Assembly (NCBI GenBank): GCA_018241695.1
Contig: JAFEDH010000001.1
Location: 1 to 64,000, forward strand
Reading direction: 5' to 3'
Source: Pseudomonadota bacterium
GTDB taxonomy: Bacteria; Pseudomonadota; Gammaproteobacteria; Burkholderiales; Rhodocyclaceae
Length of the DNA: 64,000 nucleotides
The translations under genes were made by a program, and so were the position numbers. The notes under the pieces were generated by a model, which worked only from the letters and a program-made list of their open reading frames with translations, had not been told where the DNA came from and ran no database searches. Below are positions 21,385-31,299 of the stretch, in pieces (the first letter of the stretch is position 1; each line of letters begins with the position of its first letter).

Positions 21385-21837
21385 TCAACCGTGATTGCGC
21401 TCTTCCTCAGGCCAGTCGCGGATATAGGCCTTGAGCATGCGGTTTTCGAAGCTCTGCTCTTCAAGCACCGCCTTGGCCACATCATGAAATGAAATGACGC
21501 CCTGCAATACTCCGGAGTCCATCACCGGCAGATAACGCATATGGTGTTCGAGCATCATGCGGCGCAGATCGTCCACTTCCGTATCCGGATCCACTGCAAT
21601 CGGATCGCGCACCATGACATCACCCACATTGATCGCCCCCCATGCTGCGCCAGCATGATGAACGGCATTGATCACCTCGCGGAAGGTCAGCATGCCAACC
21701 ATGCGCCCACCCTCGAAACACACGAGGGAGCCGACATCCTGGTCACTCATGATGGTCAAGGCTTCCGACAGTTTTTTCTCCGGTGCGATGGTGTAGAGCA
21801 CCACGCCCTTGATGGCCAGGATTTCTCTGACTTGCAT
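21385..21837 (-). CDS. CBS-domain pair protein
   Basis: The 150-aa protein consists essentially of two CBS motifs. The first (about residues 1-65) includes TIMSDQDVGSLVCFEGGRMVGMLTFREVI; this segment is quoted only to mark its extent and key GxLVGxxTxRD-like pattern. The second (about 72-135) includes MLEHHMRYLPVMDSGVLQG. CBS pairs bind adenine nucleotides or other ligands and regulate partners; no partner domain is fused here. The acidic/basic tail (RDWPEEERNHG) is unassigned. It lies between aroC and a ferredoxin gene, and no function is implied by the context. Confidence 0.85.
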   Translation of the reverse strand: MQVREILAIKGVVLYTIAPEKKLSEALTIMSDQDVGSLVCFEGGRMVGMLTFREVINAVHHAGAAWGAINVGDVMVRDPIAVDPDTEVDDLRRMMLEHHMRYLPVMDSGVLQGVISFHDVAKAVLEEQSFENRMLKAYIRDWPEEERNHG

Positions 21838-21960
21838 CTCGGCTCCCTCCTCGGTTTACGGGAATGCACTCCTATGCTAGCTGAAGCCAACCCGCTTGAT
21901 AAGCCGCCACCTCCGCACCATCCTGTCCAGCCGGACGGGCCGATCCTGCGGCTCCGGCAT

Positions 21961-22284
21961 TCAACGCTCCAGGTATTGCATCTTTTCCTTGGTCTTGACC
22001 CAGTCGTCGGCATCGGGCAGCGCATCCTTGCGCTCGATGATGGGCTTCCACTGTTTGGACAGTTCAGCATTGAGTTCGGTGAAATGCTGCTGGTCCGCAG
22101 GAACGTCGTCCTCGGCAAAAATTGCCTCGGCCGGACATTCGGCGACGCAAAGGGTGCAATCAATGCATTCGTCGGGGTCAATCACCAGGAAATTCGGCCC
22201 TTCCCGGAAACAATCCACCGGGCACACATCCACGCAGTCGGTATATTTGCAACGGATGCAGTTTTCGGTCACTACGTAGGTCAT
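21961..22284 (-). CDS. fdxA: FdxA-type 7Fe/8Fe ferredoxin
   Basis: This is a 107-aa soluble electron carrier. The N-terminal cluster region reads [18 protein letters not shown], and the second motif is [12 protein letters not shown]. The interrupted spacing in the first site is typical of seven-iron ([3Fe-4S]+[4Fe-4S]) ferredoxins of the Azotobacter FdI/FdxA type. The C-terminal 40 residues ([13 protein letters not shown] onward) are the conserved FdxA extension. It is monocistronic as far as can be seen. Confidence 0.93.
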   Translation of the reverse strand: MTYVVTENCIRCKYTDCVDVCPVDCFREGPNFLVIDPDECIDCTLCVAECPAEAIFAEDDVPADQQHFTELNAELSKQWKPIIERKDALPDADDWVKTKEKMQYLER

Positions 22285-22474
22285 GTCTCAAACTACCTTG
22301 TCGAGGTTAAGCGAGGAAATGGATTGTACTCCGCACTGTAGCGGCGGACCGGAATGCGCCGCCACGGCCAAGCCATGGTACTCTTGTCACGCTCCGTTAC
22401 ATTCATTGTAGCCCCGTAAGCCTGCGTCAAGCGGCTCTACGTTGCGAAAGCGCCCGCCATTTCCCGAGGAACCC

Positions 22475-22801
22475 ATGAGCGAACATATCCACCACGTCAC
22501 CGATGCTTCCTTCAAGAGCGAAGTGCTCGACTCTTCCATTCCCGTCATCGTGGACTACTGGGCCGAGTGGTGCGGTCCCTGCAAGATGATCGCCCCCATT
22601 CTGGACGAAGTGGCCAGGGAATACAGTGGCCGGCTCAAGGTGGTCAAGCTGAATATCGATGACAATCCCAAGACTCCCGGCGAGTACAACATTCGCGGCA
22701 TTCCCACCCTGATCCTGTTCAAGGGTGGCAACGTCGAGGACACGAAGGTAGGTGCCCTGTCCAAATCCCAGCTTACCGCTTTCATTGACAGCAACCTGTA
22801 A
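22475..22801 (+). CDS. trxA: Thioredoxin 1
   Basis: The 108-aa cytoplasmic disulfide reductase has the active site W-C33-G-P-C36-K, the cis-Pro segment [11 protein letters not shown], and the family length. The start [10 protein letters not shown] follows a GAGGA ribosome-binding site; an earlier in-frame ATG (22442) would only add 11 non-conserved residues. It is followed by rho, the usual trxA-rho order of betaproteobacteria. Confidence 0.96.
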   Translation: MSEHIHHVTDASFKSEVLDSSIPVIVDYWAEWCGPCKMIAPILDEVAREYSGRLKVVKLNIDDNPKTPGEYNIRGIPTLILFKGGNVEDTKVGALSKSQLTAFIDSNL

Positions 22802-22882
22802 TACCACTACAGTTCGCCCGGACCCACGCTCCGTAGCCCGCCCTGGCGAAAGCCGGTAACCCTGCAACAGACGGTGCGACCT

Positions 22883-22910
22883 CAGGGTCCGGATTGAAAA
22901 TCCGGCCCTG
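22883..22910 (+). promoter_or_regulatory. Stable hairpin in the rho leader
   Basis: Between trxA and rho there is an 11-bp stem with one bulged T: CAGGG(T)CCGGAT, loop TGAAA, ATCCGG CCCTG. No U-tract follows, so it is not a simple intrinsic terminator. rho genes are commonly autoregulated through termination in their leaders, which makes this a candidate control element. The link is inference. Confidence 0.4.
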
Positions 22911-22990
22911 CACATCCCCACTCCAATCTAACCGCCGCATCCCGCCGGTCGCGTTCGCTGCCGGTTCACCCCATACCCACAGGTTTCCCC

Positions 22991-24247
22991 ATGCATCTCT
23001 CGGAGCTCAAAGCCCTTCACGTCGGCCAATTGCTTGAAATGGCCAGTGCCAACGGCATTGAAAATGCCAATCGCCTGCGCAAGCACGAACTGATCTTCGC
23101 CCTGCTCAAAAACCAAGCAAAGAAAGGCGAATCCATCAACGGTGATGGCGTGCTCGAGATCCTGCCCGACGGTTTCGGCTTTCTCCGCTCTCCGGATACC
23201 TCCTATCTGGCCAGCACGGATGACATCTACGTCTCCCCCTCCCAGATCCGCCGCTTCAACCTGCATTCCGGCGATACCATCGAAGGTGAAATCCGCACCC
23301 CCAAGGATGGCGAACGCTACTTCGCCATGACCAAGCTGGATGCCATCAACGGCCAGCCGCCCGAGGCGTGCAAGAACAAGATCCTGTTCGAGAACCTCAC
23401 GCCCCTGCATCCCACCGAACACCTGCGTCTCGAGCGGGACATCCGCGCCGAAGAAAACACTACCAGCCGCATCATCGACATCATCTCCCCCATCGGCAAG
23501 GGCCAGCGCGGCCTGATCGTCTCCCCGCCCAAGAGCGGCAAGACGGTGATGATGCAGCACATCGCACACGCCATTACCGCCAACCATCCCGATGTCTCCC
23601 TCATCGTCCTGCTGATCGACGAGCGCCCCGAAGAAGTGACGGAAATGACCCGTACCGTACGGGGTGAGGTGGTGGCTTCCACCTTTGATGAGCCGGCCAC
23701 CCGCCACGTGCAGGTGGCCGAGATGGTGATCGAAAAAGCCAAGCGCCTCACCGAACACAAAAAGGATGTGGTGATCCTGCTCGACTCCATCACCCGCCTC
23801 GCCCGTGCCTACAACACCGTGCAGCCGGCATCCGGCAAGGTGCTCACCGGTGGCGTGGATGCGAATGCCCTGCAAAAACCCAAGCGCTTCTTCGGCGCCG
23901 CCCGCAATATCGAAGAAGGCGGCTCATTGACCATCATCGCCACGGCACTCATCGACACCGGTTCCCGTATGGACGAAGTGATCTACGAGGAATTCAAGGG
24001 TACCGGCAACATGGAAATCCACCTTGACCGGCGCATGGCGGAGAAACGGGTCTACCCCGCCATCAACGTCAACCGTTCCGGTACCCGGCGCGAGGAACTG
24101 CTCCTGGAGCCCGCCGTCCTGCAAAAGATGTGGGTGCTGCGCAAACTGCTCTACAACATGGACGATCTGGATGCCATGGAATTCCTGCTCGACAAAATCA
24201 GGGCCACCAAGAACAACGGCGAGTTCTTCGACGCCATGCGCCGCTGA
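22991..24247 (+). CDS. rho: Transcription termination factor Rho
   Basis: Rho is the hexameric RNA helicase that ends factor-dependent transcription. The 418-aa protein has the N-terminal Rho domain ([18 protein letters not shown]), the cold-shock-like primary RNA-binding domain ([16 protein letters not shown]), the Walker [12 protein letters not shown] (about residues 178-188), Walker [17 protein letters not shown], and the Q/R-loop region with [13 protein letters not shown]. No insert is seen between domains, unlike actinobacterial Rho. Confidence 0.97.
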   Translation: MHLSELKALHVGQLLEMASANGIENANRLRKHELIFALLKNQAKKGESINGDGVLEILPDGFGFLRSPDTSYLASTDDIYVSPSQIRRFNLHSGDTIEGEIRTPKDGERYFAMTKLDAINGQPPEACKNKILFENLTPLHPTEHLRLERDIRAEENTTSRIIDIISPIGKGQRGLIVSPPKSGKTVMMQHIAHAITANHPDVSLIVLLIDERPEEVTEMTRTVRGEVVASTFDEPATRHVQVAEMVIEKAKRLTEHKKDVVILLDSITRLARAYNTVQPASGKVLTGGVDANALQKPKRFFGAARNIEEGGSLTIIATALIDTGSRMDEVIYEEFKGTGNMEIHLDRRMAEKRVYPAINVNRSGTRREELLLEPAVLQKMWVLRKLLYNMDDLDAMEFLLDKIRATKNNGEFFDAMRR

Positions 24248-24366
24248 GGCTCCACCGGACTCTCGCAATCCTGTTACGGGGCCTGTTGATCCGGAAGGGA
24301 TTTTCCGGGATAATCGCGCCCTCTCAGGCTCGCCAAACCCACGGGCCGCAACTCAAGGAAACCATC

Positions 24367-24576
24367 ATGAAAGAAGGCATCCATCCGAACTACGTCGAAA
24401 TCGACGTGACCTGCAGCTGCGGCAACCAGTTCAAAACCAAGTCCACGAACAGCAAGCCGCTGCACATTGAAGTCTGCTCCTCCTGCCATCCTTTCTGGAC
24501 CGGCAAGCAGAAGATCGTCGACACCGCCGGTCGTGTCGAACGCTTCCGCCAGAAATACGGCAAGAAGGCCGCCTGA
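24367..24576 (+). CDS. rpmE: 50S ribosomal protein L31, zinc-binding form
   Basis: The 69-aa protein has the four zinc-ligand cysteines C16, C18, C37 and C40 (VTCSCGNQF and [14 protein letters not shown]). This identifies the C+ form of L31 rather than the zinc-free paralogue. It starts [14 protein letters not shown], 119 bp after rho, and is followed immediately by an intrinsic terminator. Confidence 0.96.
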   Translation: MKEGIHPNYVEIDVTCSCGNQFKTKSTNSKPLHIEVCSSCHPFWTGKQKIVDTAGRVERFRQKYGKKAA

Positions 24577-24593
24577 TCCCATGTTCGGCACTG

Positions 24594-24627
24594 AAAAGGC
24601 AGCCTCGGCTGCCTTTTTTGTTTTCGG
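24594..24627 (+). terminator. Intrinsic terminator after rpmE
   Basis: The sequence AAAAGGCAGCC-TC-GGCTGCCTTTTTT forms a GC-rich stem followed by a T-rich run, 18 bp after the rpmE stop. It ends the trxA-rho-rpmE unit and separates it from the glycosyltransferase gene. Confidence 0.9.
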
Positions 24628-24645
24628 AGCCGGTACTGGCACAGC

Positions 24646-26259
24646 ATGAAGATATCGAGTCGGCCTCCCCTCCTGTCACTGAGCGCCATCTCCGCCGGCT
24701 GGCCCCTGCTGCTGCTCTGTGGCCTGTTCCTCGGTCTGGGCCTACTCGACCATGACCCATGGAAAGCGGACGACGCCACCCACATCGGCATTGCCCTCGA
24801 GTTCGCCCACGGCGGGGACTGGCTGCGGCCACGTCTGGGCGGGGATCCCTGGTTCGGCGCACCACCCCTCTATCACTGGCTGGCCGCCCTGTCGGGCAAG
24901 GCGACCGCCGGATTTCTGTCCTTTGCCGCGGGAGCCCGCCTCGTCACCCTGTGCTTCGCGGCACTGCTTTTCTGGGGTCTTTCCCTTGCAGCCCGGGCGC
25001 ACGATGAAACCTCGGGGCGAGGGGCACCGCTGCTCATTCTGGGCACGCTCGGCCTGCTCACCCCCATTCATGACGCCCAACCCTGGATCGGATTTCTGGC
25101 AGCCCAGAGTTTCTTTCTCCTCGGCCTGATCCGTCTTCCCGAACATCCCATGCGGGGCGGCATCATTACCGGACTGGCCCTGGGTCTGGGTGCATGGACC
25201 AGCGGCCTCGCGGCGCTGGTACTGCTTCTCCCCCTGATCTTCCTGTCCATGATCGGCCAGCGGCATCGTGGCACCGTACTGGCGAGCCTGCTCATGGCCC
25301 TGATCCTCGGCCTTGGTTTCGCCGCCCTCTGGCCGATGCTGCTGCATGGCCACCATCCCGAACTCGTGTCCCGCTGGTGGTCGGCAGAAACGATGCGCCT
25401 TGGCCTGAAATGCTCGGGCGAATCGATCCTCGATCATCTGGAACTCCTGGGCTGGGCCGCATGGCCGATCCTGCCCCTGGCGCTCTGGGCCCTATGGACC
25501 CTGCGCCAGCGCTGGCGCGAACCCCAGATCGTGGTCCCACTGGCAAGCGCCCTTGTCGCCCTTGCTTTCATCGTTCTTTGCAACGATGCCCGCCCCCTCA
25601 ATCATCTGCCGCTCTACCCTCCCCTGGCCCTGCTCGCAACGGCTGGTGTCGGAAGGCTTAAGCGGGGTGCGGCGAATGCGCTCGACTGGTTCGGCATGAT
25701 GACCTTCACCCTGACTGCGGGCCTGATCTGGCTGGGCAGCGTATCCATGATGAGTGGCCAGCCGGAGCGCGTGGCACGCAACTTTCTCAAGGCCGAACCC
25801 GGTTTTGTCGGCCAGCTTTCCATTCCGGCCCTGATCGCGGCGCTGACCCTCACCGTACTCTGGCTGTGGACCCTGGTACGCCTGCCCAAAGGGCCCTGGC
25901 GCGGGGTCCGTCACTGGGCTGCCGGCATGGCATTTACCTGGGGACTGCTGGCCTTGCTCTGGATGCCCTGGTTCGATTACGGCAAAAGCTATCGTCCCGT
26001 CGCCATCTCGCTGCAAGACGCGCTTGGCGGCAGCCACCAATGTATCGCCCAGAGCAATCTTGGGGACGGACAGAAAGCTTCCTTGCGCTATTTCATCAGC
26101 CTCAGGCTGGCCCCTGCCGGTGACAGGCACTGCCCCTGGCTGCTGACCCAGAGCAGCGAACGCGGTGAAGCTGCGCCCGCAGGCTGGAAAAAGGTCTGGG
26201 AAGGCCACCGTCCTGGCGACAAGGGGGAAAGGCTCAGGCTCTATCGCCGCAGCGGTTGA
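24646..26259 (+). CDS. ArnT-like family 39 glycosyltransferase, integral membrane
   Basis: The 537-aa protein has a hydrophobic N-terminus and about ten or more membrane segments. An acidic motif sits in the first extracytoplasmic loop (KADDATHIGIALEF), followed by WFGAPPLYHWLAAL, the pattern of PMT/ArnT glycosyltransferases that use undecaprenyl- or dolichyl-phosphate sugars. ArnT itself adds aminoarabinose to lipid A, but the substrate here is not deducible. A hydrophilic domain of about 100 aa closes the protein. It lies just after the rpmE terminator with no clear close ribosome-binding site. Confidence 0.82.
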   Translation: MKISSRPPLLSLSAISAGWPLLLLCGLFLGLGLLDHDPWKADDATHIGIALEFAHGGDWLRPRLGGDPWFGAPPLYHWLAALSGKATAGFLSFAAGARLVTLCFAALLFWGLSLAARAHDETSGRGAPLLILGTLGLLTPIHDAQPWIGFLAAQSFFLLGLIRLPEHPMRGGIITGLALGLGAWTSGLAALVLLLPLIFLSMIGQRHRGTVLASLLMALILGLGFAALWPMLLHGHHPELVSRWWSAETMRLGLKCSGESILDHLELLGWAAWPILPLALWALWTLRQRWREPQIVVPLASALVALAFIVLCNDARPLNHLPLYPPLALLATAGVGRLKRGAANALDWFGMMTFTLTAGLIWLGSVSMMSGQPERVARNFLKAEPGFVGQLSIPALIAALTLTVLWLWTLVRLPKGPWRGVRHWAAGMAFTWGLLALLWMPWFDYGKSYRPVAISLQDALGGSHQCIAQSNLGDGQKASLRYFISLRLAPAGDRHCPWLLTQSSERGEAAPAGWKKVWEGHRPGDKGERLRLYRRSG

Positions 26260-26320
26260 GCCAGCCCAGCGGATGAGTCGTCTGTATCATGGGCCGGTCG
26301 TCATCCCCAACCTGCGCCCC

Positions 26321-26950
26321 ATGTACCTCCCCGGCCATTTCACCCAGACCGACATCGCCGCCCTGCACGGCTTGATGCGCGACCATCCTCTGGCTCACGT
26401 GGTCGTCGCCGGTCCCGAGGGGCTGGATGCGAATTACCTTCCGCTGCTGCCGGATCCAGGCGCTGGCCCATACGGCCTGCTGCGGGGCCACGTGGCACGG
26501 ACCAATCCCCTCTGGCAACTTGCGGAAAGTGGTTGTGACTGCCTTGCCATTTTCCAGGGGCCCCACCACTATATTTCCCCTGGCTGGTACCCTGGCAAAA
26601 CCGAACACGGCCGCGTGGTGCCGACCTGGAACTACGTGGTGGTGCATGCCCACGGCCAGTTGCGGGCGATGGACGACGAAGCCTGGCTACGCCGTCTGCT
26701 GGCGGATCTGACCGCGGTACACGAAGCAGCGCGTCCCACCCCCTGGGCCATGGAGGATGCGCCGGCCGATTATCTGGACCGTATGGTGCGGGCGGTGGTG
26801 GGGATCGAAATCCAGATCACCCGACTGGAAGGCAAGTGGAAGCTGAGCCAGAACCGGACGCCGGATGACCGGGCCGGTGTGGTGCGAGGTCTGAAGGCGG
26901 AAGGCGGTGCCGAGGGCGCCACCTTGGCGCAATGGATGCGGGACATCTGA
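26321..26950 (+). CDS. PaiB-family FMN-binding protein
   Basis: The 209-aa protein resembles PaiB, described in Bacillus as a negative regulator and structurally a split-barrel flavin-binding protein. Family features are the N-terminal MYLPGHFTQTD, HPLAHVVVAGPEGLDANYLP, FQGPHHYISPGWY, VVPTWNYVVVHAHG and the C-terminal KWKLSQNRTPDDRAGV. The start at MYLP matches the family; the frame continues upstream to 26165 and overlaps the glycosyltransferase gene. Its role in this organism is unknown. Confidence 0.85.
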   Translation: MYLPGHFTQTDIAALHGLMRDHPLAHVVVAGPEGLDANYLPLLPDPGAGPYGLLRGHVARTNPLWQLAESGCDCLAIFQGPHHYISPGWYPGKTEHGRVVPTWNYVVVHAHGQLRAMDDEAWLRRLLADLTAVHEAARPTPWAMEDAPADYLDRMVRAVVGIEIQITRLEGKWKLSQNRTPDDRAGVVRGLKAEGGAEGATLAQWMRDI

Positions 26951-26976
26951 GAGGCCTCCAGGTCCGCGAAAAAACC

Positions 26977-27522
26977 TCAAACCTTGAGGAAGTGCTCCCG
27001 GTAGTATTTGAGTTCGTCGATGGATTCGTAGATGTCCGCCAGGGCCTCGTGCTTGCCATGTTTGGTGACGCCTTTGGCGAGTTCGGGTTTCCAGCGCTTG
27101 CACAGTTCCTTGAGCGTGGATACATCCAGGTTGCGGTAGTGAAAATACGCCTCCAGCCCGGGCATGTAGCGGGCCATGAAGCGGCGGTCCTGACAGATGG
27201 AATTGCCGCACATGGGCGATTTGCCGGCAGGCACGAACTGTTTGAGAAACTCCAGGGCCTGGGCTTCCACGGCGATTTCCGGCAAGGCGGAGTTGCGTAC
27301 CCGTTCGATCAATCCGGATTTTCCATGGGTCTTCTTGTTCCACTCGTCCATGGCATCGAGCACCGCATCACTCTGGTGGACCGCCCAGGGGGCGCTTTCC
27401 GCGATGGTTTCCAGGTTGCTGTTGGTGATGACCATCGCCAGTTCGATGATCCTGTCACCCTCCGGGTTGAGGCCGGTCATTTCCATGTCGAGCCAGACGA
27501 GGGCGTTTTGATCTTGTGCCAT
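26977..27522 (-). CDS. orn: Oligoribonuclease
   Basis: This 181-aa DEDDh 3'-5' exonuclease degrades 2-5-nt RNAs and pGpG, the last step of c-di-GMP turnover; two diguanylate cyclases are encoded in this window. The motifs are [19 protein letters not shown] (DxE), the [11 protein letters not shown] region (the D of ExoII) and [11 protein letters not shown] (H and D of ExoIII). The start [17 protein letters not shown] gives the canonical length; a longer in-frame extension overlaps the divergent promoter region. It is convergent with paiB and divergent from the M48 gene. Confidence 0.96.
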   Translation of the reverse strand: MAQDQNALVWLDMEMTGLNPEGDRIIELAMVITNSNLETIAESAPWAVHQSDAVLDAMDEWNKKTHGKSGLIERVRNSALPEIAVEAQALEFLKQFVPAGKSPMCGNSICQDRRFMARYMPGLEAYFHYRNLDVSTLKELCKRWKPELAKGVTKHGKHEALADIYESIDELKYYREHFLKV

Positions 27523-27687
27523 TGCGAATCCTGCCGGGTTGAAACCCCCGCACCCTACCAAGCTTCCTGCCATCTGACCAGTACGATCAGGCAATATGCC
27601 CCCGGATGAGAACCCATGGCGGGTTCGGGCAGGTGCTGGCCCGGTCGGTAGAATACGGATCTTTCGAACACCTTCTGTGCTGACGCA

Positions 27688-28935
27688 ATGCCTGCTACCG
27701 CCTTCACTCTCATCTTTCTGGCTGCCCTGATCGTCACCACCCTGCTCCGTGGCTGGCTTGCCCGTCGCCAGATGATTCATGTCGGCGCAAATCGGGACAC
27801 CGTACCGGCCCGGTTTGCTGACCGGATTTCTCTTGCCGACCACCAAAAGGCCGCAGACTATACCCTGGCCAAAACCCGGATCGGGATTGCCGATCTGATG
27901 ATCGGGGCAGCCTCCGCACTGATCCTGACTCTGGGTGGCCTGTTGCAGCGCTGTGCCGATCTCATCTCCCCGGCTTTTCCGGCTGATAGTCCTGCCTTCG
28001 GGGTTGCCCTGTTCGGCCTGCTGATCCTGATCGGCTTTGTGATCGATCTTCCTCTCGGTCTTTATCGCACCTTTGTGCTCGAAACCCGCTTCGGCTTCAA
28101 CAAGACCACGCCGCGCCTCTATGTGATGGACAACCTCAAGCAGATGGCCCTCACCATCGTCATCGGAGGCCCCCTCGCCTGGGGAGTACTCTGGCTCATG
28201 GGACGCATGGGAGACACCTGGTGGCTATGGGTCTGGGCGTGCTGGTTAGGCTTCAACCTGCTCGCCCTGGTGCTCTACCCCACCCTGATCGCCCCCCTGT
28301 TCAACACCTTCAAGCCCCTCGAACAGGGGGATGTCAAGGCCCGGATCGAACGCTTGCTCACCCGCTGCGCCGTGACCAGGGCCGACATCCTGATGATGGA
28401 TGGGTCCAGGCGTTCCGCCCACGGCAACGCCTACTTCACCGGCTTTGGCACTTCCCGCCGCATCGTGTTCTTCGATACCCTGCTCGCCCATCTGGCTCCC
28501 CCGGAAGTGGAAGCCGTGCTGGCCCACGAAATCGGGCACTACCGCTGCCATCACCTGTGGAAGCGATTGGGCATGCTGTCTGTCATCTCGCTGGGACTGC
28601 TCTGGATCCTGAGCCGGCTCATGGATCAGACATGGTTCTACTCCGGTCTGGGTGTGCACACTCAGGGAACCGCCATGGCCCTGTTGCTGTTCTCGATCGC
28701 CCTGCCCCTGTTCACATTCCCCTTTGCCCCACTGCTGTCGGCCCTGTCGCGGCGCCATGAATACGAAGCCGACGCCTACGCAGCCCGTCAATCCGGCGCT
28801 GCCGATCTGGTGAGTGCTCTGGTCAAGCTCTACCGGGACAATGCCTCCACGCTCACACCCGATCCGCTGCACTCCCTGTTCCACGACTCCCACCCACCGG
28901 CCAGTCTGCGTATCGCACGGCTCGCAGACCGCTGA
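27688..28935 (+). CDS. M48 family metallopeptidase, Ste24/CAAX protease-like
   Basis: The 415-aa integral-membrane zinc protease has the zinc motif [10 protein letters not shown] (HExxH) and the third-ligand glutamate in [15 protein letters not shown]. It has hydrophobic segments at the N-terminus, mid-protein and after the HEIGH motif, and the Ste24 N-terminal domain feature [17 protein letters not shown]. In bacteria these enzymes act in envelope protein quality control. It is followed 2 bp later by rsgA, and orn-M48-rsgA clustering is common in betaproteobacteria. Confidence 0.92.
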   Translation: MPATAFTLIFLAALIVTTLLRGWLARRQMIHVGANRDTVPARFADRISLADHQKAADYTLAKTRIGIADLMIGAASALILTLGGLLQRCADLISPAFPADSPAFGVALFGLLILIGFVIDLPLGLYRTFVLETRFGFNKTTPRLYVMDNLKQMALTIVIGGPLAWGVLWLMGRMGDTWWLWVWACWLGFNLLALVLYPTLIAPLFNTFKPLEQGDVKARIERLLTRCAVTRADILMMDGSRRSAHGNAYFTGFGTSRRIVFFDTLLAHLAPPEVEAVLAHEIGHYRCHHLWKRLGMLSVISLGLLWILSRLMDQTWFYSGLGVHTQGTAMALLLFSIALPLFTFPFAPLLSALSRRHEYEADAYAARQSGAADLVSALVKLYRDNASTLTPDPLHSLFHDSHPPASLRIARLADR

Positions 28936-28937
28936 CC

Positions 28938-29825
28938 TTGGCCAGAGCCACCCCCGTCCACGGCACCGTCATCGCGGCTTTTGGCCGCCACTACGAAATC
29001 GCCCTCACCGATGGCCGTACCGTCACCGGATTTCCTCGCGGCAAGAAAAGCCCCTTCGCTTGCGGCGACGAGATCGAACTGGATCTGACCGCCACCGACC
29101 AGGGGCAGATCCTGCGTCATGGCGAACGGCGCACCCTGCTGTATCGCAGCGACGAATGGAAGCAGAAACTCATTGCCGCCAATGCCACCCAACTGGTACT
29201 GGTCACCGCCACCGAACCCGCCTTTTCCGATGAGCTCCTCGGTCGCTGCATCGCCGCCGCCGAACATGAGGGCATGCGCATCATCATCGTGCTCAACAAA
29301 TGCGATCTCGTGAAAGAGCTACCTCCTGCACAAGCCGGCCTAGCCCTCTACGAGTCAATCGGCTATCCCGTGCTGCCCCTGAGTGCCGTTCAGGATGCGA
29401 CGCCCCTGCGCCACTTTCTGCGAGGGGAAACCAGTGTTCTGGTCGGCCAGTCCGGCATGGGCAAGTCCACCCTCATCAATACCCTGGTGCCTGGCGCCCG
29501 GGCCGCCACGCGGGAAATCTCCCAGGCACTGAACTCCGGCAAACACACCACCACCCACGCCCGGCTCTACACCACAGAGGATGGCATTCGTATCATCGAC
29601 AGCCCCGGACTGCAGGAATTCGGCCTCGCCCATCTGAACCGAGGTGAACTGGAATTCGCCTTCCGTGAATTCCGCCCCTACCTCGGCCACTGCCGTTTCC
29701 GTGATTGCCAGCATGAAGCCGAACCTGACTGCGCCCTCAAGGATGCCGCTCTGCTCGGCAGCATCTCCGCACAACGTCTGGAGCTGTTTCGCCGAATCGC
29801 GGCCACAATCTTGACAAAGTTCTGA
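28938..29825 (+). CDS. rsgA: Ribosome small-subunit-dependent GTPase A
   Basis: RsgA is a circularly permuted GTPase that checks maturation of the 30S subunit. The 295-aa protein has an N-terminal OB-fold. The G4 motif NKCD (120-123) precedes the G1 P-loop VGQSGMGKST (about 169-178) and the G3 IIDSPGLQEFG, the permuted order expected. A C-terminal zinc-binding Cys/His region (CRFRDCQHEAEPDC) follows. The start is a TTG (28938), 2 bp after the M48 stop; no ATG is available nearby, so coupled translation is likely. Confidence 0.94.
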   Translation: MARATPVHGTVIAAFGRHYEIALTDGRTVTGFPRGKKSPFACGDEIELDLTATDQGQILRHGERRTLLYRSDEWKQKLIAANATQLVLVTATEPAFSDELLGRCIAAAEHEGMRIIIVLNKCDLVKELPPAQAGLALYESIGYPVLPLSAVQDATPLRHFLRGETSVLVGQSGMGKSTLINTLVPGARAATREISQALNSGKHTTTHARLYTTEDGIRIIDSPGLQEFGLAHLNRGELEFAFREFRPYLGHCRFRDCQHEAEPDCALKDAALLGSISAQRLELFRRIAATILTKF

Positions 29826-29961
29826 CGATAATCGAATGCAGAATGCCTCCGCTCTGCAATTCTTTCTTACATTCCCGGTGTCAGCGCATATCTGCTCGCC
29901 TCCGTTAGATGCTCAACCGGCAACACTTTCGCTGCTGGTTCCAACCATCAAGGAGAAACAC

Positions 29962-30303
29962 ATGACCTCGAACCTCAAGAAAACCGTTGCCCTGTCTCTG
30001 GTTTCGCTGTTTGCTCTGGGCACCGCCGCAACCTCCATGGCCGCCGAAGGTCACTGGGGCAAGGAACATCCCCGCCGCCATGAAGTGAATGACCGCCTGC
30101 AGAACCAGGACAAGCGCATTGACAAGGAAGTCAAGGAAGGCGAAATGAGCAAGGCCGAAGCCCGCAAGCTCCACAAGGACGACCATCAGATCCGTCAGGA
30201 AGAGCGCGACATGGCCAGCCAGGACAAGGGCCACATCTCCAAGCAGGAACAAAAAACCCTGAACCAGCAGGAAAACTCGGTCAGCAAGCAGATCGGCAAA
30301 TAA
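29962..30303 (+). CDS. Small exported Lys/Glu/Gln-rich protein
   Basis: This 113-aa protein follows a good ribosome-binding site (AAGGAG). The signal peptide ends about residue 28 (VSLFALGTAATSMAAEG). The mature part is extremely polar, rich in K, E, Q, D and H with no cysteines, and predicted largely helical (DKRIDKEVKEGEMSKAEARK, QIRQEERDMASQDKGHISKQ). I recognise similar small periplasmic proteins from other proteobacteria but no assigned function. A perfect hairpin follows the stop. Confidence 0.8.
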   Translation: MTSNLKKTVALSLVSLFALGTAATSMAAEGHWGKEHPRRHEVNDRLQNQDKRIDKEVKEGEMSKAEARKLHKDDHQIRQEERDMASQDKGHISKQEQKTLNQQENSVSKQIGK

Positions 30304-30327
30304 GCCGTAAGGAAGCAACTCCGCACC

Positions 30328-30350
30328 CCCGCGGGGATCCACCCCGCGGG
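30328..30350 (+). terminator. Perfect 9-bp hairpin after the small exported protein
   Basis: The sequence CCCGCGGGG-ATCCA-CCCCGCGGG forms a perfect 9-bp GC stem, 24 bp after the stop codon. No T-run follows, so it is either a weak or bidirectional terminator between convergent genes (the next gene is on the minus strand) or an mRNA 3'-end stabiliser. Confidence 0.5.
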
Positions 30351-30414
30351 AATACAGCCGCAGAACCCCAGCCGCATAGAACCCATCCGTAACGCAAGTT
30401 CCCTGCTGCGTGCG

Positions 30415-31299
30415 TCATGCCACCACGATCTGGTTCTTCCCCTGTCGTTTGGCAAGATACATCGCCAGATCGCTTTTCGCGATCAGGCTTTCCGCATCCC
30501 GCGTATCACTGGCAGGAACGGAGTGCGCCCCAATACTGAAAGTGACCGGCCAGCCATCACGTTCCATGGCGGCGGTCAGCACACTTTGTACTTTCTGGGC
30601 CACGGTAAGCATTGCATCACCGGTGGTATCGGGCAGAACAATCACAAACTCATCCCCGCCCAGACGGGCCACGATATCGATCGTCCGCAATTCGCTGCGC
30701 AGCGTGATGGCAACCGCCTTGAGTACCTCATCTCCGGCGGCATGCCCTTGCGAATCATTGACTCCCTTGAAGTTGTCGCAATCCACAAACAGCAGGCTTA
30801 CCGGTTGTTTGCCCCGGGCCGTCCTGGCCAGCTCGAAATCGAGGGTACGAAACAAGGCGCGGCGGTTCAACAGGCCGGTCAGGGCATCCCGATCCGCCAT
30901 CTTGACCTGGATCAGAAAGGCATTGCGCAGCAATTCGATGAGAAACATGAACGCCGTGTAATACATCAGCCTGCCGAATACGCTGAAGTAAAAAAAGAAT
31001 TCACTGCTGAACCGGTGACCATAACGTAGCCCGATGATGATGCTCATCGCCACCGCCAGCAGGGACATCAGCATCGTGGCCCTCCACCCGTCACGCATTC
31101 CTACCAGGAAAAGGGGCACCAGATAAAAAGGCCCCATGGTGAGTTCTGCCCCGGTCAGCCAGTCGAACAGGGCGATAACGACAAACATCACCCAGGCCGC
31201 ATACCGGGCCGCATGCCTCTGTTCGACGAGATCCAGTATCCAATGGCTCCCGTTATCCATCCAGGTCTCGGTTCGAGCCTGCATCTGCTGCCCCCCCAT
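30415..31299 (-). CDS. Membrane-bound diguanylate cyclase (GGDEF)
   Basis: This 294-aa enzyme makes c-di-GMP from two GTP. The N-terminal part (about residues 30-130) has four to five membrane segments. A GGDEF domain follows, with DRDALTGLLNRRAL, the metal-binding FVDCDNFKGVND, and an intact GGDEF at 214-218. The inhibitory I-site R205-x-x-D208 lies five residues upstream, so product feedback is expected. It stands alone between the small exported protein and the CbiM-like gene. No sensory domain is recognised besides the membrane region. Confidence 0.93.
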   Translation of the reverse strand: MGGQQMQARTETWMDNGSHWILDLVEQRHAARYAAWVMFVVIALFDWLTGAELTMGPFYLVPLFLVGMRDGWRATMLMSLLAVAMSIIIGLRYGHRFSSEFFFYFSVFGRLMYYTAFMFLIELLRNAFLIQVKMADRDALTGLLNRRALFRTLDFELARTARGKQPVSLLFVDCDNFKGVNDSQGHAAGDEVLKAVAITLRSELRTIDIVARLGGDEFVIVLPDTTGDAMLTVAQKVQSVLTAAMERDGWPVTFSIGAHSVPASDTRDAESLIAKSDLAMYLAKRQGKNQIVVA

